Assembly (NCBI GenBank): GCA_030512335.1 | Contig: JAULSU010000003.1 | Location: 62,001 to 126,000 of the forward strand | DNA: 64,000 nucleotides | DNA from: Immersiella caudata | Taxonomy: Eukaryota > Ascomycota > Sordariomycetes > Sordariales > Lasiosphaeriaceae | Reading direction: 5' to 3' | Part shown: positions 34,407 through 45,989 of the stretch, one piece after another | Position numbering within the stretch: the first letter of the stretch is position 1 | How the letters are laid out: each line of letters begins with the position of its first letter | The notes under the pieces: generated by a model | Seen by the model: only the letters and a program-made list of their open reading frames with translations | Told to the model about the DNA's origin: nothing | The model's database searches: none | Program-made: the position numbers and the translations under genes

Positions 34407-37400
34407 CTACTTCGGTTTCATCTTTCCGCCCACCCCAAATCCGAGAGGCGCGAGACTTCGCATCTCAAATCCTTGGCCACCCTCAGCATAGTCGCAGGCA
34501 ATCCTCCGCTCCCCTGATGCACCAGTTATCCAACCAAAGCTATACCTGCGCGCCATACGTTCGACACGACGGTCTCGTTCCCGCGTCCCCAGCATCGATA
34601 AACGTTCAAAGTCCTTGAGCATCTGCGAGTTACACACGTAGTATATAACTCCAGCCAAAGAGTCAGGAGGAACGGGTAACTCAGGCCACTGCGCAAACCG
34701 CATGTAGACGAGTAAGATGAGGATCATAAGTGATAATAAGGAGACGGTTGTCCAGCCGCAAATCTGCTGTGATCGCCACGTTTGCGTCGATTTGAACGGG
34801 ATACCAGAGAGAAGCACGGGTAGGAACTTGCCCAGGATGTTAGCGATGACGATGCTGGCGGTGAGAGCATCCCGGCGGCGCACTGCCCGCCAGAGACGGG
34901 TGAATGGGTTGGTCGCCCGAGCCTCTAGGACTGACTGCGCTGCAGACTGTGGTTGCCGAGACATGTGGAGGTAGATGGCAGTGGCGGCAAAAGCTATGAT
35001 GACCCAGTTAGCCACGAGAAGAAGGCATGATGACGGTGGAGGTTGGTGTGGATGGGTGATGAGTAAGGGTGTGAGTGTTGTGGGTTGGGCGGAAAAGGGG
35101 AAATATACCTCTATCTAAATGCTCCCATCCAAACGTCACCAGCATCCCTAATACCGCGAACAACGCCACTACACCAAACTCTTGGCTGTCCATAAAAGCC
35201 TCGAACGGAGATTCGGAAGGGTCTTCGTATATGGTGTTTTGGTAGTAGAGAACCATAGTTAACAGGCCACAAAGAAAGAAGAGAAACACCCCCTGAGACA
35301 CCCTCTCTGCAACAGGAACGTAGAGTTTCACCTTCTTGCCCCTCTCCTCAGCTCCACAATCCAAATTTCGACGAGTATGAGCTCTAGCCAGTAGCAAACG
35401 CGGTCCCGCCCGCACGAACGTCAAGCCGTATGCCTCTGCGCGCTTGTCGTTCGCCACCCAGCCGATCCGGACCTGGGACCCTCGAAGCGTCTCCCGCGCT
35501 TCATGCGACTTTTTCCCGGATGGAGGAGGAGGAACCCCCCTTCTGAGAAGTTCAACCGTGTCAGAAATCTGCAGCAGCGCGCAGACCGAAGCGAGACTCG
35601 TAGGGTGCGCCGCAACACCGGACCTCCATCGATTCAATACCCACCCTATGACCATCACCAGGACAATCATAGTCCCCAACAGCCCCTGAGCGGCCCTCGC
35701 CGGTCCAGGGAATGCCGCGAGAGATATCATACACGTGCTCACGTTCCGACGCAGACACGACCCTCGCAATCTCATCCCGATAGCCTCCCCCGACAAAGCA
35801 ACTAGCACTGTCGCGCACGCCCCCAGCGCGTCACTCAGCACCGGAAGGACATCTCCATAGCGGAACAGAATTCTCCATCCAGCGAGCCGGCCCTTGAAAC
35901 CGCTCGTGCCGAGACACAGCGCCTCGGCTGCGTCGACACCTTGTTCTGCTCCGCGTGTGAGAAGCCGGTAGGGCATCAACAGCTTGATCTCGGCGTCGAG
36001 GATTTGGATAGGTACTAACAGGATGGCGGTGAGCAGCATGGGGAGGAAGTATACGGCGAAGTAGAGGAGATTTGAGTGCCGGACGTTAGAGATGAGGACG
36101 AGGTCGTCGGCGGGCGTGGCGCCGGGGATGTCCGGTATGACGGGGAAAAGGGTTTCTGTTGCGGTGGGGACCCCCTGACGGTTAGTCCGGGTGACCACGC
36201 GAGATGTAGGCGGGGCGCTGGTCTGGACGGTGGCTGTTGGGCTGCCAGAGGGGTTGAAGAGGGTTGTAAGTGTGGAGACGAGTATGGGCAACCCCCGGGG
36301 GAAGGTGTGTGTTGTTGCCGTGGGTTGGCCTCGGGGGCCGGTCATGGTGGTGAGCGAGGGTGCAGCCATGCCGGGAGGGATGGCAGCGAGGTACGAGGTT
36401 GAGATTCGATATGTGATGATAGAGGTCGTGACTTCACCGTTATGGGTGAGCTGCGTTGCCGTCTCACGCTGCATCGTCCCGGGTATGTAAACATACTTGT
36501 ACGGCGTTGTCGATGGTTTTCGCAATCTTGTTGACGCGCCTCGCAACGTCTTCGGCGACTCTAGGCTTGAGCTCGTGGGAGGTTCCGCCGTAAGGATTAG
36601 ATTGACTGCTTCGGCGTTGGCGACCCCTAGTGTGCTCGGCACGACGGTGGGAGCAATGGTAGATACGTTGTCATCGTCTGAGGATGAAGAGCTTGGGTCA
36701 AATATCAAGGCAAAACGGTGTAAAAGCACAGCGTCTTCGCCGGGGTCTTCACCCGTCCAGTCGCTGCCAGGGTTGTGCCAGTAAAGCATCGTCAACAACT
36801 TCCTACCATCATCTACCCGATGGAGAAGCGCCGCGAACATGAAGAGTATGGATGCTCGTACCGACTCTTGATCGTTCAGCTCGGTAACGCTGCGGTGAGG
36901 CAGCGCTGTGTTTACCTGTTCCTTGTCGATGCTTCCGCCGTCCGGAGCCAGGATGCAGGATTCGAAGAGGTCTTCTCCCGATCCATCAAAGCCTGAGAAT
37001 GACCACGCGTGACCCCAGTAAAAGTCGCCCTCCCATCCGGCTTCAAAGTTCTCTGCGCGGCAGCGGGATTCGTGAGGATCCGTGCAGTTTATAACGTCAG
37101 GCTGTGGCGAATACCAATCCTCCATGATATTCTCGTAGCAATGGCTATCCGTATCTACCAGGAAAGCAATGGCAATGCCATAGTCATCAGGCAACCAATC
37201 TGCCCACATGAGGCCGTCGGGAAGTGGAGCGGGTAGATCCAGTCCCAGCACGACGGGGCACCCGGTGTCGTTCTGGGTGACGACAATGCCTTTGTGGTGA
37301 TAGACGCACTTGTTGCTATCGTCGTCGCCTGGGAACAACGGGGTTCGGTGAAACGAGTTGTCTGGGTCCTGGGCATACCACCGGTCGACGGTGGTGATGA

Positions 37401-37794
37401 AGGTGGAAATGGGTGTTGTGGCCACATATCGGCTCGAAGGCAATACAGCTGCAGCGCGAGGTGCTATCGTGGTGAGGGGTCCTGTTGCGCTGATGGGAAA
37501 TGCTAGCGGCCGTGTTGCTGAGGGAAGTGTCTTGTGTGCCGGCTGCCGCGAAGCAGGCAAGTAGTAACTTCCAACCCGTCTTTTCTGGAAAGGGGTATAG
37601 AGAGAATCTTTGGGAATGGCGCTGGCGTCTTGTGCATGCGGCCACACGCGGAGCAGATACTCCAAGCTAGCGGCGAGGGCGCACAAGAGCAGCAGAAGTG
37701 CCGCCAAGAAAGGCCATCGTAGAGCAGGCGCCTTGTAGTTTGGTGCGTCACGTTGCTTTGAAGAACTCGACGCCGCTTTAGCCATGTTGGCCAT
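34407..37794 (-). CDS. large polytopic membrane protein, DUF3433-like
   Basis: Large fungal membrane protein of unknown role. The main exon (about 35110-37794) starts MANMAKAASSSSKQRD and has a first helix (WPFLAALLLLLCALAASLEYLL). A long lumenal or extracellular, Ser/Thr/Pro-rich part has sequons and cysteines, and several helices follow around residues 600-730 (LLYFAVYFLPMLLTAILLVPI and others). A 3' intron (GTATAT donor, GCTAAC branch, CATCATAG acceptor) joins GWEHLDR to AFAATAIYLHMS, adding two more helices and a cytosolic end rich in Arg and acidic residues (ERDRRVERMARRYSF). The topology, with paired blocks of helices separated by soluble parts, resembles DUF3433 proteins. I base that on layout and wording, not on a search. 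No break is visible. Confidence 0.7.
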
Positions 37795-39172
37795 GTTGGC
37801 CGCGAGAATTCAGCGCATCGGGTGGCCGTCTTGCCCGGGACTCGGAGGAGATGGTGGAATATCTATATCTTTGCATGAAGCAAGAGCGTCTTGGTCAGGA
37901 AGGTTCAAGTCAGCCTGCAGCAAATTAGGGAACGTGAATCAGGAAGCAATCTGCCCCAGCTATCAGACCACGACCCCGAAGCAACTCTGTTCGGCTCATG
38001 GTATTCGCTCAAGATAAGGGGCCTCATTCCGGTCTCACTGGCGCTCAGCCCTAGAATTTGGGGCAGGCCCGGACCGTTGCCCGGTAGCAGCTTGTACCAC
38101 CTTGTCGGCCAATGATGCGCTGAAAACACCCATATCCGAATGCCGTTTCTCAATTTGGGCTTTACCCGGTAGAGAGCCTGCCCACCCATTCTTTGGTGGC
38201 AAGGCAGGTACTTATGTCTGCCGCACGTTGAAGTCCGAGTCCTCGGACTAACCTGCTTCGCCGCATTCGAACATGTTGAGGGGGGACAAATTGGCGTTTC
38301 GCTGTCTGGTGCGCGATCCTTCTAGGGCCCGTCGCTTCTCTTCTGACTTCGCACAGCGCCTACATGGATCCCCAATGCGATGGTGGCGATTGACGTACCG
38401 GAAGAGCCAGTGAACTTCGGCGACGGAACCGCGATCAGTCATTGAGATGGTGCGTTTGATCTGAAGAGCAAGGTTAGAAAGAATCTTGCCCATACCTCAT
38501 TTGGAAACTGCTTGAGCTGGACCAGTGTACTTGGGAACTCGGGCAGGAAAGGGCGGCTGAGACTGAGGATGTGGATAATTTGAGGTTGACGCCGATGACG
38601 AAAAATATGCGATCTGGAACGAGTTCGCTCGGGGCTGGCGTCATTACATTTCGACCAGTGGCTCCTTCCTTTTCGCAACCCAAATCTTAGCTCGGCGGTG
38701 CACTGTGGAGAATGAGCGGAAGGCGTCCCTTCCAAGTTTCGATCAATGGATTTGCAGGTTTGTCTAGGTCCATGGAGATGAGCAGCCTTGTCGAAATCTG
38801 GGGGGTGGCTGGGCGCCAAGCCGAGCCACCGCGAGCAGGGGGTCCATCCGCCCTGCGCTCCAGCGGTGCGCAGGGACCAATGTTCCGGCACTCTGGGCCC
38901 AGCAGGGCCGTTTCTTTTGTACTTATTGGAGCTTAGCTCCTGACCTCACTTCCAAAAAGACAAGGCACTTTGCAACTGCACTTCCACTGCTCGCAAGCTC
39001 AATGAAGCGCTCCGCCACAAGTTCCACAAGCCTCCACTAAAAAAGCACAACACATCCAAGTCACACTGCCCGACTTGAGTTCATTTCCCTCCACATCCTG
39101 AGCTGTCCTCGCCTACTGTTGACAACCAGAAATCGTTGACGCCAACAGTCACACCACCATAATCCAGATATC
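37795..39172. other. 1.4 kb intergenic, no gene supported
   Basis: 5' side of the large membrane protein and 3' side of the dehydrogenase gene. Frames of up to 150 codons on the minus strand near 38.4-38.9 kb show no domain-like content. Confidence 0.5.
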
Positions 39173-40004
39173 CTAATACGTCAAAATCTCCCCATCATAC
39201 TGCACCAACTTCCCCCCAAACTTTTCCCTCGTCGCCGTCGTCGTGAGATTGTAAATCCCATTCACCGCATCCTCAACCTCCCCATAGGCCTCTTTCAGGC
39301 CGAATTGCACCGCTCCCGAATTACCCATCTCAGTCTTGACCCAACCGGGATCAATCACCAAAGAGCTAAGCCACTCTTCCTCGCTGTGAATTCGAAGCGC
39401 GTACCAAGGCAACACCGCTTTGGATGCGCCGTAGTACGCATTTGGGATTGGAGGGTGGCGGCTGTACTCCCGGTTAGTATCAGACCCACTGGACGAAAGA
39501 TTAAACGAGAGCTTACGAAAGACTCCCCGACCCGGAACCAATGATTGAAAACACCGGCTTCTTCGACTTGGACAGGAGCTCTCTCGCCGCTTGGTACAAC
39601 TCCACAGGCGCCACGACGTTCACGAGATAATGGTGGAGCATACCATCGCGCGTGGCGTCCTTGACGAGGGGGTATCCCGTGAGAACAGCCGCGTTGGCGA
39701 TGACGATGTCGAGGTGTGTTACACCTTGTTCTTGCGCAGCCCTGATGGCATTCTTGGCTGACTCGGGGTTGGAGGCGTCGTACTTGATGACGATGAGGGT
39801 GGAGCCTTCGGCGCTGGGGGTGGATTGAAGGGAGTCGGAGGGGGAGCGGTTGAGAGCGATGACGGTCTGGGATGTTGGTGATTGTTCGAGTAGTAAGGGG
39901 AGGAGACTTACGTAGTTTGGCCGGGAAAGGAACTTCTCGACTACGCCGAGACCGATGCCGCGGTTGCCGCCGGTGATGAGGACGGTGGTTGGGGCGGGAG
40001 ACAT
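39173..40004 (-). CDS. short-chain dehydrogenase/reductase
   Basis: NAD(P)-dependent oxidoreductase of the SDR family; substrate unknown, probably cytosolic. Exons 39912-40004, 39517-39866 and 39173-39461 join in frame to 243 residues. The cofactor-binding motif is TGGNRGIG near residue 12. IVIANAAV stands where the family has NNAG, a serine-rich FSIIGSGSGSLS strand carries the catalytic Ser, and YGASK supplies the catalytic Tyr and Lys. PGWVKTEMG is the usual PG...T/M motif after the active site. The length is typical of classical SDRs and the protein resembles the ketoreductase-like NADPH SDRs of filamentous fungi. Introns are 45 and 55 bp. Confidence 0.9.
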
Positions 40005-40454
40005 TGTACCTGCAGGTTACAATTCAGGGGAGCAAATTTGTTGAATGATAGTTTATTGAATGAGAGAGTGACTGCGAACTGGAAACGGACGACCCCTCTT
40101 CCCTACCACTCAGATATACTTAACAAAACACACTGAGGTCGGTATCTCGTGATGGCTTGGCAGGGGCGGATGACAAATTCAGGGATTACCAATCCGGAGC
40201 TTGACATACGTATAGGGTGCGCTCTGTGCCTCAGAAACACATACATTCCGCTCCATCATTTGTAAGCGACTCCGTTGTATCGTCACCAACGGGGGGGATC
40301 TTGGACATGTGGAATTCAAAAGGTTTCCATGCAGCTACGCATTCTGATAGGCGAAGAATAGCTGCCTTAGATATTTATGCCATTCTTATCCCGGGATATC
40401 GACAGACTCCGTTCACGGTGAAGCTCAGAGTTCTCGCGTCCAGCCCATTCCCCA

Positions 40455-40959
40455 TCATGTCAATGGTAGCGACACATTCTCCGCCGACTCCCTTTTCAAC
40501 GCCTGCCTCTTCTTCCACCAACCTGGCACGATCCAGGCAGCGACAAAACCAGAAACGGTGAAAAGCCCCACTGCCGTGTAGATGGCAATGGATGCTCCTT
40601 TGGAAAGCTGGCCGGGTGTGTCTCGAGCAATGATGGATGCGGTCGCGTGGAGCCTCTCTTCTGGTTTGCCGGGGAGGTCAGTTGTCCTGCTCAGTTTGCT
40701 TGTAGGGGATACGTACTGAGGTAAAGAGGGGATAGTGGGAGAGCGGGCATCCTACACAGGTATGGGATTCGATGGCAAACTCGTTGTTGCTATACTTTGG
40801 GGTGTCATCGGCAACACGAGTTTTGAAACTTCTTAGCCACGGTTCAGCGAAAGCAAAGAGTCCAAACAAGACAAGATAGGACAAGGAATGCAGTCCTGCC
40901 TGCCAACGATCGTACTGTGGCCACAAGTTATAAAGAAAAGCTTGGCCCAAACCCGCCAT
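40455..40959 (-). CDS. small membrane protein, two exons, unknown
   Basis: Unrecognised. Exons 40713-40959 and 40455-40660 join in frame to 150 residues when a 52-bp intron is removed (GTATCC donor, CTGAC branch, ACCAG acceptor). The second exon is not obvious from single open frames. The N-terminal half (MAGLGQAFLYNLWPQYDRWQ) leads to a helix LSYLVLFGLFAFAEPWL. The middle is polar with two cysteines (SHTCVGC). The C-terminal half has a second helix (AIYTAVGLFTVSGFVAAWIV) followed by a basic tail (PGWWKKRQALKRES). This suggests a two-pass membrane protein with cytosolic ends. The exact donor is uncertain; a stronger GTACGT donor 4 nt upstream would break the frame. Confidence 0.5.
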
Positions 40960-41974
40960 GATGGCACATCGGCGCTCGGTTAAGAGCGCCGCAGGTAATT
41001 ATAACGAGGGCACTCCTATAAGCAATGTGACCTAGAGGTAGGTGATGAAGTTGCACTACACCTCATGGATGGCGGGATGCTTGTCTCAACTAAAGCGTGC
41101 GCAAAATAATCAGATGTAATGAAACTTCGGTCAACAAGAGGGGTATTGGCATGAGTTGAGAGGGTTGATGGCTTGGTGAAACCACACTGGAGGGTGTTGT
41201 GACAGCGGCGGGTAAATGGCTCGTGTAACACAGCTTCCCGATTCGGTGCACGTTGTGGCGCTGCCCCTGTCATACACACACCGCATGTGGAGTTGCTAAG
41301 CTCATACACCGAGCCCTATTTAACCTCGCTACCGACAATCGTTTCTGTCAACCAGGCGGTTGTTGACTTTTCAAGTCCCCACCCATATCGAGCACATCCT
41401 CGTTTTTTTTGCGTGGGGTAGGCATGTGAAGACGCGCTCCAGAACAAGATTGCCTAACAGAAGTCCGAACATGCAGAGCAAAAAGAACATTTCCCACTCT
41501 CCTTCTGTACCTATGTAGAGCAGAGGTGCAGTAATCAGTGGTCGTCATGTGGATGCCCCTGAGCTGCATGCCAAGACATAAACTTAGCTGTGACGAAGCC
41601 AAACCCCAGTCTTGGCAAATCCACATTTCAACACTGAATCCACATGCATAAATTCCCAAAGGGGGTGCTGACGCCGGGATATGTGCGTCTTGCTGTTTGC
41701 CGTGGTGATAAAGTGGACAGAAACCGAGGGAGAACCGGAGGCTGTGAGACATATCCGTGCGACAGAGTCGGCCCAGCCAGCCGAAATGTTAGGTCTGCCG
41801 GTGGTCGAGGTGGTGGGCTATGGTGGTGTTTGCTGTTTGGGCGTGTTTTGGATCCTTTGAGACGGTTATGAGAAACTCAGCTACAGAAACTAATCACAAA
41901 CTGCGCAAACTCTACGTCAAATTCCCAAGCAAAAAAGCACCTATCCGCCGGCCTCTTCATCTCCACCGCTATTC
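40960..41974. other. 1 kb intergenic, no gene supported
   Basis: Upstream side of the small membrane-protein gene. Several minus-strand frames of about 100-130 codons are open, with no domain features or fitting introns. Confidence 0.45.
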
Positions 41975-42257
41975 CTATCCAACGAACAAGTCTCCTCCCC
42001 GTGGAACAACCGGCTTCAGAGAGTCCTCCGAGTCCGGCGTAGGTACATGTAGGTCCCCGAGATCAACAAAGTTGCCGATGGGTCGGAAGATGCCGTCGGC
42101 GGGTGTTTTGGACAGCGCTGTATTGGTTGTTGGAGGCAGAAGCGGTCCCGAGGAGGGCGGTGCAGGACGCGCCTTGGTAGACGTCGACTAGGGCGGTGGC
42201 GAGCGAGGTTTGGCGGGGTGTGATGGCTGGGATGGAGACGTGGAGGACGAGGAGGGG
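41975..42257 (-). pseudogene. possible remnant of a small secreted protein
   Basis: A coding-like stretch begins directly after a TAA with a hydrophobic start (PLLVLHVSIPAI), then TSLATALVDVYQGASCTALLG. It changes frame near 42090 to GIFRPIGNFVDLGDLHVPTP and stops at 41975. The composition resembles small fungal secreted proteins, but there is no start codon or clean frame. Weak evidence. Confidence 0.25.
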
Positions 42258-42488
42258 TTATCCATGGCTTTGACAAATTCTCGAACGGCAATCTGCAAGG
42301 CTTTGTGCGCGCCAGCGTTGGATTGCTAGCTCCCCTACTTCATGGCGATGATTCAGAAACCCCGGTCTCGTCACAACACAAACTGGCTCTCGGGCCTGAC
42401 ATTATAATTCTACTTTACACTGAACCTATACAGATTTGGAGATACAGGCACTTGGTGCTCCAAATAATACAGAGAGTCGAGCGAGTAT

Positions 42489-43671
42489 TCATTCGTCAAC
42501 GCAATACTGCTGCCGCATCTCTGGTCTCCAGGCCGGCGATGAGATAGTAGGCGGACGGCTGGAACTACCAAAGTCGCTCTGCTCAGAAGTAGACGGTTCC
42601 ACCAGACGGGGGCAGAACTTGGCTACCAGCGGTCGAAGTGTGGGGATGCAGGCGATGATGATGGCAAGGTTGATCTCGACGTTGGCCCAGGTGGAGATGT
42701 TGACGGCCGCCCAGGTCGGATCCCTCATCAGCACTGCGAAGTCGATGAAGTGAAAGCGAAGAAGCGATGCGATGCAAACGCTGTGCAAAAAATGCGTGAG
42801 TTAGTCGCATTACACCAGATGAGGGACGTGTCCAGCGACAAACTTACATCAGACCCAAGGTAAATACCACGTAAAGCCAGAGCTTCTGCTTCAAGGGTAG
42901 CGTCGAGGTTCGCAGGACGGGGAGTGGCAGACAAAAGATGGCAACGTCGAGGGCGGCATTGATGGTGGTGTCGGCCAGCATCTTTGGTCGCTGGGGCATG
43001 CACCATCGCTCCGACTCGGGAATCGAGAGATCCCAGAAGGCCTGGACCGGAAGGCAGCTGACAATGTTGCTCAGAAAAACCCAGAGTGTGTAGCAGGCGG
43101 TCAGGACGATGAGGACATAGGTAGCCTATCGGTACCAAAACATGACAAAGATGTCGAGCAGAAGCAGCAGAACCGAGAGCTTGGTGAGGGCAATGCTGGT
43201 GTTGGTGACGATGCTAGCCACGTAGGTAACCTTTGGCACCAGAAGCGGTCAGCATGAGCTGCGTTACAGTTCAATCAAACCGGTTTTTTCTTCTTCTCAC
43301 GAACCTTGACGAAGGGTGGGAGTTGGTCAGGACGGAGGTCGACGATGTGGTGACCCATCCCGTAGGCGGCAACTGGATGACAACAACGGTCAGCGGGTCT
43401 GTGAAAATAGACTTTGACCAACGTACAGGCTCCAACAGTTGCGGCGCTTGCAAAAGCGAAGAACTGATTCCAGCATTAGAATATACTCGGTCCACATGTT
43501 GTCTTTCATTGCGCCTACCAAGGTAACAAGTAAGAACCAGTCGGTTGCACCCCAGATGTTGAGAAGGCGGCGTCGCGACACGAAACGCAGGGCGACAAAA
43601 ACGGTCGAGAGGATGACCAGCACCACGGCGAGCGCAAAAGCTCCTATGCCCGGTGCTGCCCAGGCCATCAT
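42489..43671 (-). pseudogene. rhodopsin-domain (SAT4/Pth11-like) gene with an in-frame TAG
   Basis: All seven helices of a SAT4/Pth11-type protein can be traced through five exons with good introns. They include MAWAAPGIGAFALAVVLVIL, WGATDWFLLVTL, LFAFASAATVGA, AAYGMGHHIVDL, VTYVASIVTNTSIALTKLSV, and then ATYVLIVLTACYTLWVF, RPKMLADTTINAALDVAIF, and WAAVNISTWANVEINLAIII leading to ACIPTLRPLVAKF. One codon between FWYR and ATYVLIV is TAG (43126-43128 on the plus coordinates). The family would have an ordinary residue there, and no intron can remove it, since the exon is continuous on both sides. A CAG-to-TAG change would explain it. It could be a recent nonsense allele, an assembly error or a readthrough site. 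All else looks intact, with a short tail ending CVDE. Confidence 0.7.
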
Positions 43672-44770
43672 TGCATCGAGTTGGAGTCAAATAGGCAGAG
43701 TTGTCAATCGGCGCGATCATGACTGCTACTGCTTCTCTCCCGTCTGTGAAATAGGCGAGTGTGAGCTCAGCCAGTCTTCCAGCTTGCTCTCACCGGTCCT
43801 GACTTATAGGCACCGTGCGCGGCTATGCTGCTTTCAGCATGGCTGAACCTGAGGGCGCACATCTCAAGCTTGCTTAGCGCCCCACCTGGCTGCTGTTCTG
43901 GACCAACAACTGGGCGCCCCCACCACCACTTCTGTCCCCCGTAAAATAGCGTCTTGATTGGGAAAGAGATCATCACTCCAAGTCAATGACAGAGCCAGCA
44001 CTGGTCATGTGGCGCAGGCCCGTCACACCGGCGCGGGCTTTGCTAATAACGTAAAGCGAGACAAGCTGGGACGTGCAGAGGAAGTATTCTTCTTGGTTTA
44101 CTAGATCCTTCTTCGGCAGTATTCTTTCAGCCCTTCCAGGAGGAACCCTGGTTGTGGACAGAATACTAATCAGCATCTCTAGCATTAGGTATATGAGAGT
44201 ACATGACGTGCTAGTTTCTCTGCGCACCAGACCTTCTAACTGGGTACATTTTATTACCAAGACTAAAACGTTACTATTGATAACTCGTACTCAAGGCTTA
44301 TTACTATGTAAGTCTCTCGCTTTTTACCCAAAACTAACCGCTGGGTAGCGCATCGCTGGGAAGATAAAAGATGGTGTTCTCGACCCTACGTTGGGCTGCA
44401 AGTGGAGGCTGAACTTGATACCGACGCGGTTTGCAAGGTATGCATAATATCAGAAGTAGATTCTGTCTTGTTCTTCTGCCATAGCGCTGAGCCGGAGCTA
44501 ACCTGAGCCAGGCAACTTTAGATAGCCCGCATGTTACCGGATATTGTTCTTGCTGGCCGGTAGTTGCATTCCCCACTTGCCGAAACCGTATACCTGTCTC
44601 GGGCTCTTCCCACGCTGTAAATATTGCCAGTTCCCAGGATTGGTTGGGCCAAAAAAAAAAAAAAGGACAACTTTCATGCACAGTCAGAGGCCGCAATGTG
44701 GATGCAATTTCGCCGCTGAGCTCCACGCCGAGACACGCAACGCCACTCCAAATCCATAAAAAGAGAAGTT
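43672..44770. other. 1.1 kb intergenic with AT-rich patch
   Basis: No gene supported. The part from about 44160 to 44345 is AT-rich compared with its surroundings, with stop codons in most frames; it could be a worn insertion, but no terminal repeats were found. An A-run lies at 44652-44665. Confidence 0.4.
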
Positions 44771-44874
44771 TGCGGTTTATGTGGATCGAACACATGACCT
44801 TCAGATATCAATTGCCATTGATGGAATGAAGTAACTCCTTCAGTCTGACGCTCTCCCAACTGAGCTAAACCCGC
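44771..44874 (-). tRNA. tRNA-Phe(GAA) with 31-nt intron
   Basis: The 5' arm is GCGGGTT and the D-arm TAGCTCAGTTGGGAGAGC. The anticodon stem TCAGA/TCTGA encloses loop CTGAAGA, split by a 31-nt intron between G37 and A38. The T-arm is ATGTG TTCGATC CACAT and the 3' arm AAACCGC plus A. One acceptor pair (5:68) is G.A. Its first ten bases overlap the 3' end of the neighbouring hypothetical gene on the same strand. Confidence 0.92.
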
Positions 44875-45665
44875 TTGCGGCTGATGTTCGACACGCTGCT
44901 TTCTACACCCATCACCTTCCCCGCCTCCGCCACCAACTCCTCAACCCCCCTCTTCACCAACCACCCTGACAGCAACGTATGAAACCACCTCCCCGCCGCA
45001 CTCTCCAACATCGCCTTCTTCTCCCCCGTCCGCCTCCACATCCACGTCTCATTCACAAACCTCACATGTCCCTCATCCACCTCTTCCACCCCAACTACCA
45101 CAACTCCCTCCACAACCGGTCCGTTATACTCCGGCGGGGCTTCCATTGCTAGTTCGATGCGGTGACATTTTCTGAGTCCAGTATCAAAGCCTGAGTCCCC
45201 TCGATATGCCACGCGCCATACGCCGTGGACACGGTCGCCAACCTCGAACATGAGGGCTTGGATTCGCTCGCGGTCGAACGTCTCAGCGATGCTAGCATCC
45301 TTGGGCATCATCCGTTTCAGCAGAAATACCTGCGGTGTGTAGCTAAAGGCTGTCATGGTTGCGCGGATGTATCTCGTCAGAAGTGATTCTACGTCTGGTA
45401 TGTGAAGCTGGGATTGGGGTAGTGGCTGCGATGTGACGCGTTCGTAGGCGAGGATGCATTGGGCATTCTCATCGGCGACATCAGAAGGGATGCAGGTTGG
45501 TTTTAGAATGCCGAAGAGAGTTTTGTCAGACGGAGATCGGCGGATCTTGGTGGCCGCGGTGACGTGCGGGGAGACTTTGTAGTTGAGGTAGAGGAGGTAT
45601 GTGGCTGTGATGGTCAGGGGCGTGCCCAGGGTGAGGGCGATGGTTTTGATGATGGAGTTGATCAT
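44865..45665 (-). CDS. hypothetical membrane-anchored protein
   Basis: Unrecognised, 266 residues, no intron. The N-terminus MINSIIKTIALTLGTPLTITATYLLYLNYKV forms a single signal-anchor helix. The rest is a soluble domain with motifs such as FGILKPTCIPSDVADENAQC, PPEYNGPVVEGVVVVGVEEV and HVRFVNETWMWRRTGEKK, and an amphipathic end (WFHTLLSGWLVKRGVEEL). The mix of beta-strand-like segments and a late aromatic helix suggests one globular domain. The stop codon TAG lies inside the start of tRNA-Phe (44865-44874), an unusual overlap of a coding region with a tRNA. Composition and length look like a real gene. Confidence 0.65.
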   Translation of the reverse strand: MINSIIKTIALTLGTPLTITATYLLYLNYKVSPHVTAATKIRRSPSDKTLFGILKPTCIPSDVADENAQCILAYERVTSQPLPQSQLHIPDVESLLTRYIRATMTAFSYTPQVFLLKRMMPKDASIAETFDRERIQALMFEVGDRVHGVWRVAYRGDSGFDTGLRKCHRIELAMEAPPEYNGPVVEGVVVVGVEEVDEGHVRFVNETWMWRRTGEKKAMLESAAGRWFHTLLSGWLVKRGVEELVAEAGKVMGVESSVSNISRKRV

Positions 45666-45989
45666 TTTAGGGTTGATGATATCAGGGGTAAGTTGCTTCC
45701 AGAGAGGTTGAGGCCCTCAACGATGGATTTTATCCGAGTTGACGTTAGAATTGGGGCTAGATGAATCCCTGTCGTAAGCAACGGGTCAATCAACGATCCC
45801 TCCCATCCTCCATCGGATGCGCCCGGCATGCCAAGCCCGAAAACCTCCATGCCTCCTATCACCAAGTATACCTCTCCAGACAGTTGGCTAGGCTGAGTCA
45901 AGATCGCAACTCCACTCCAGTGTAAGATAGGAAGAGAAATCTCTTTGTTGACCGAACAGAGACTTAACCCCTAATTAGTGGTAAAACCA

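Noticed and set aside
43973..44348. Possible transposon remnant in the AT-rich patch
   Set aside because: No terminal repeats, target duplication or transposase motif could be seen.
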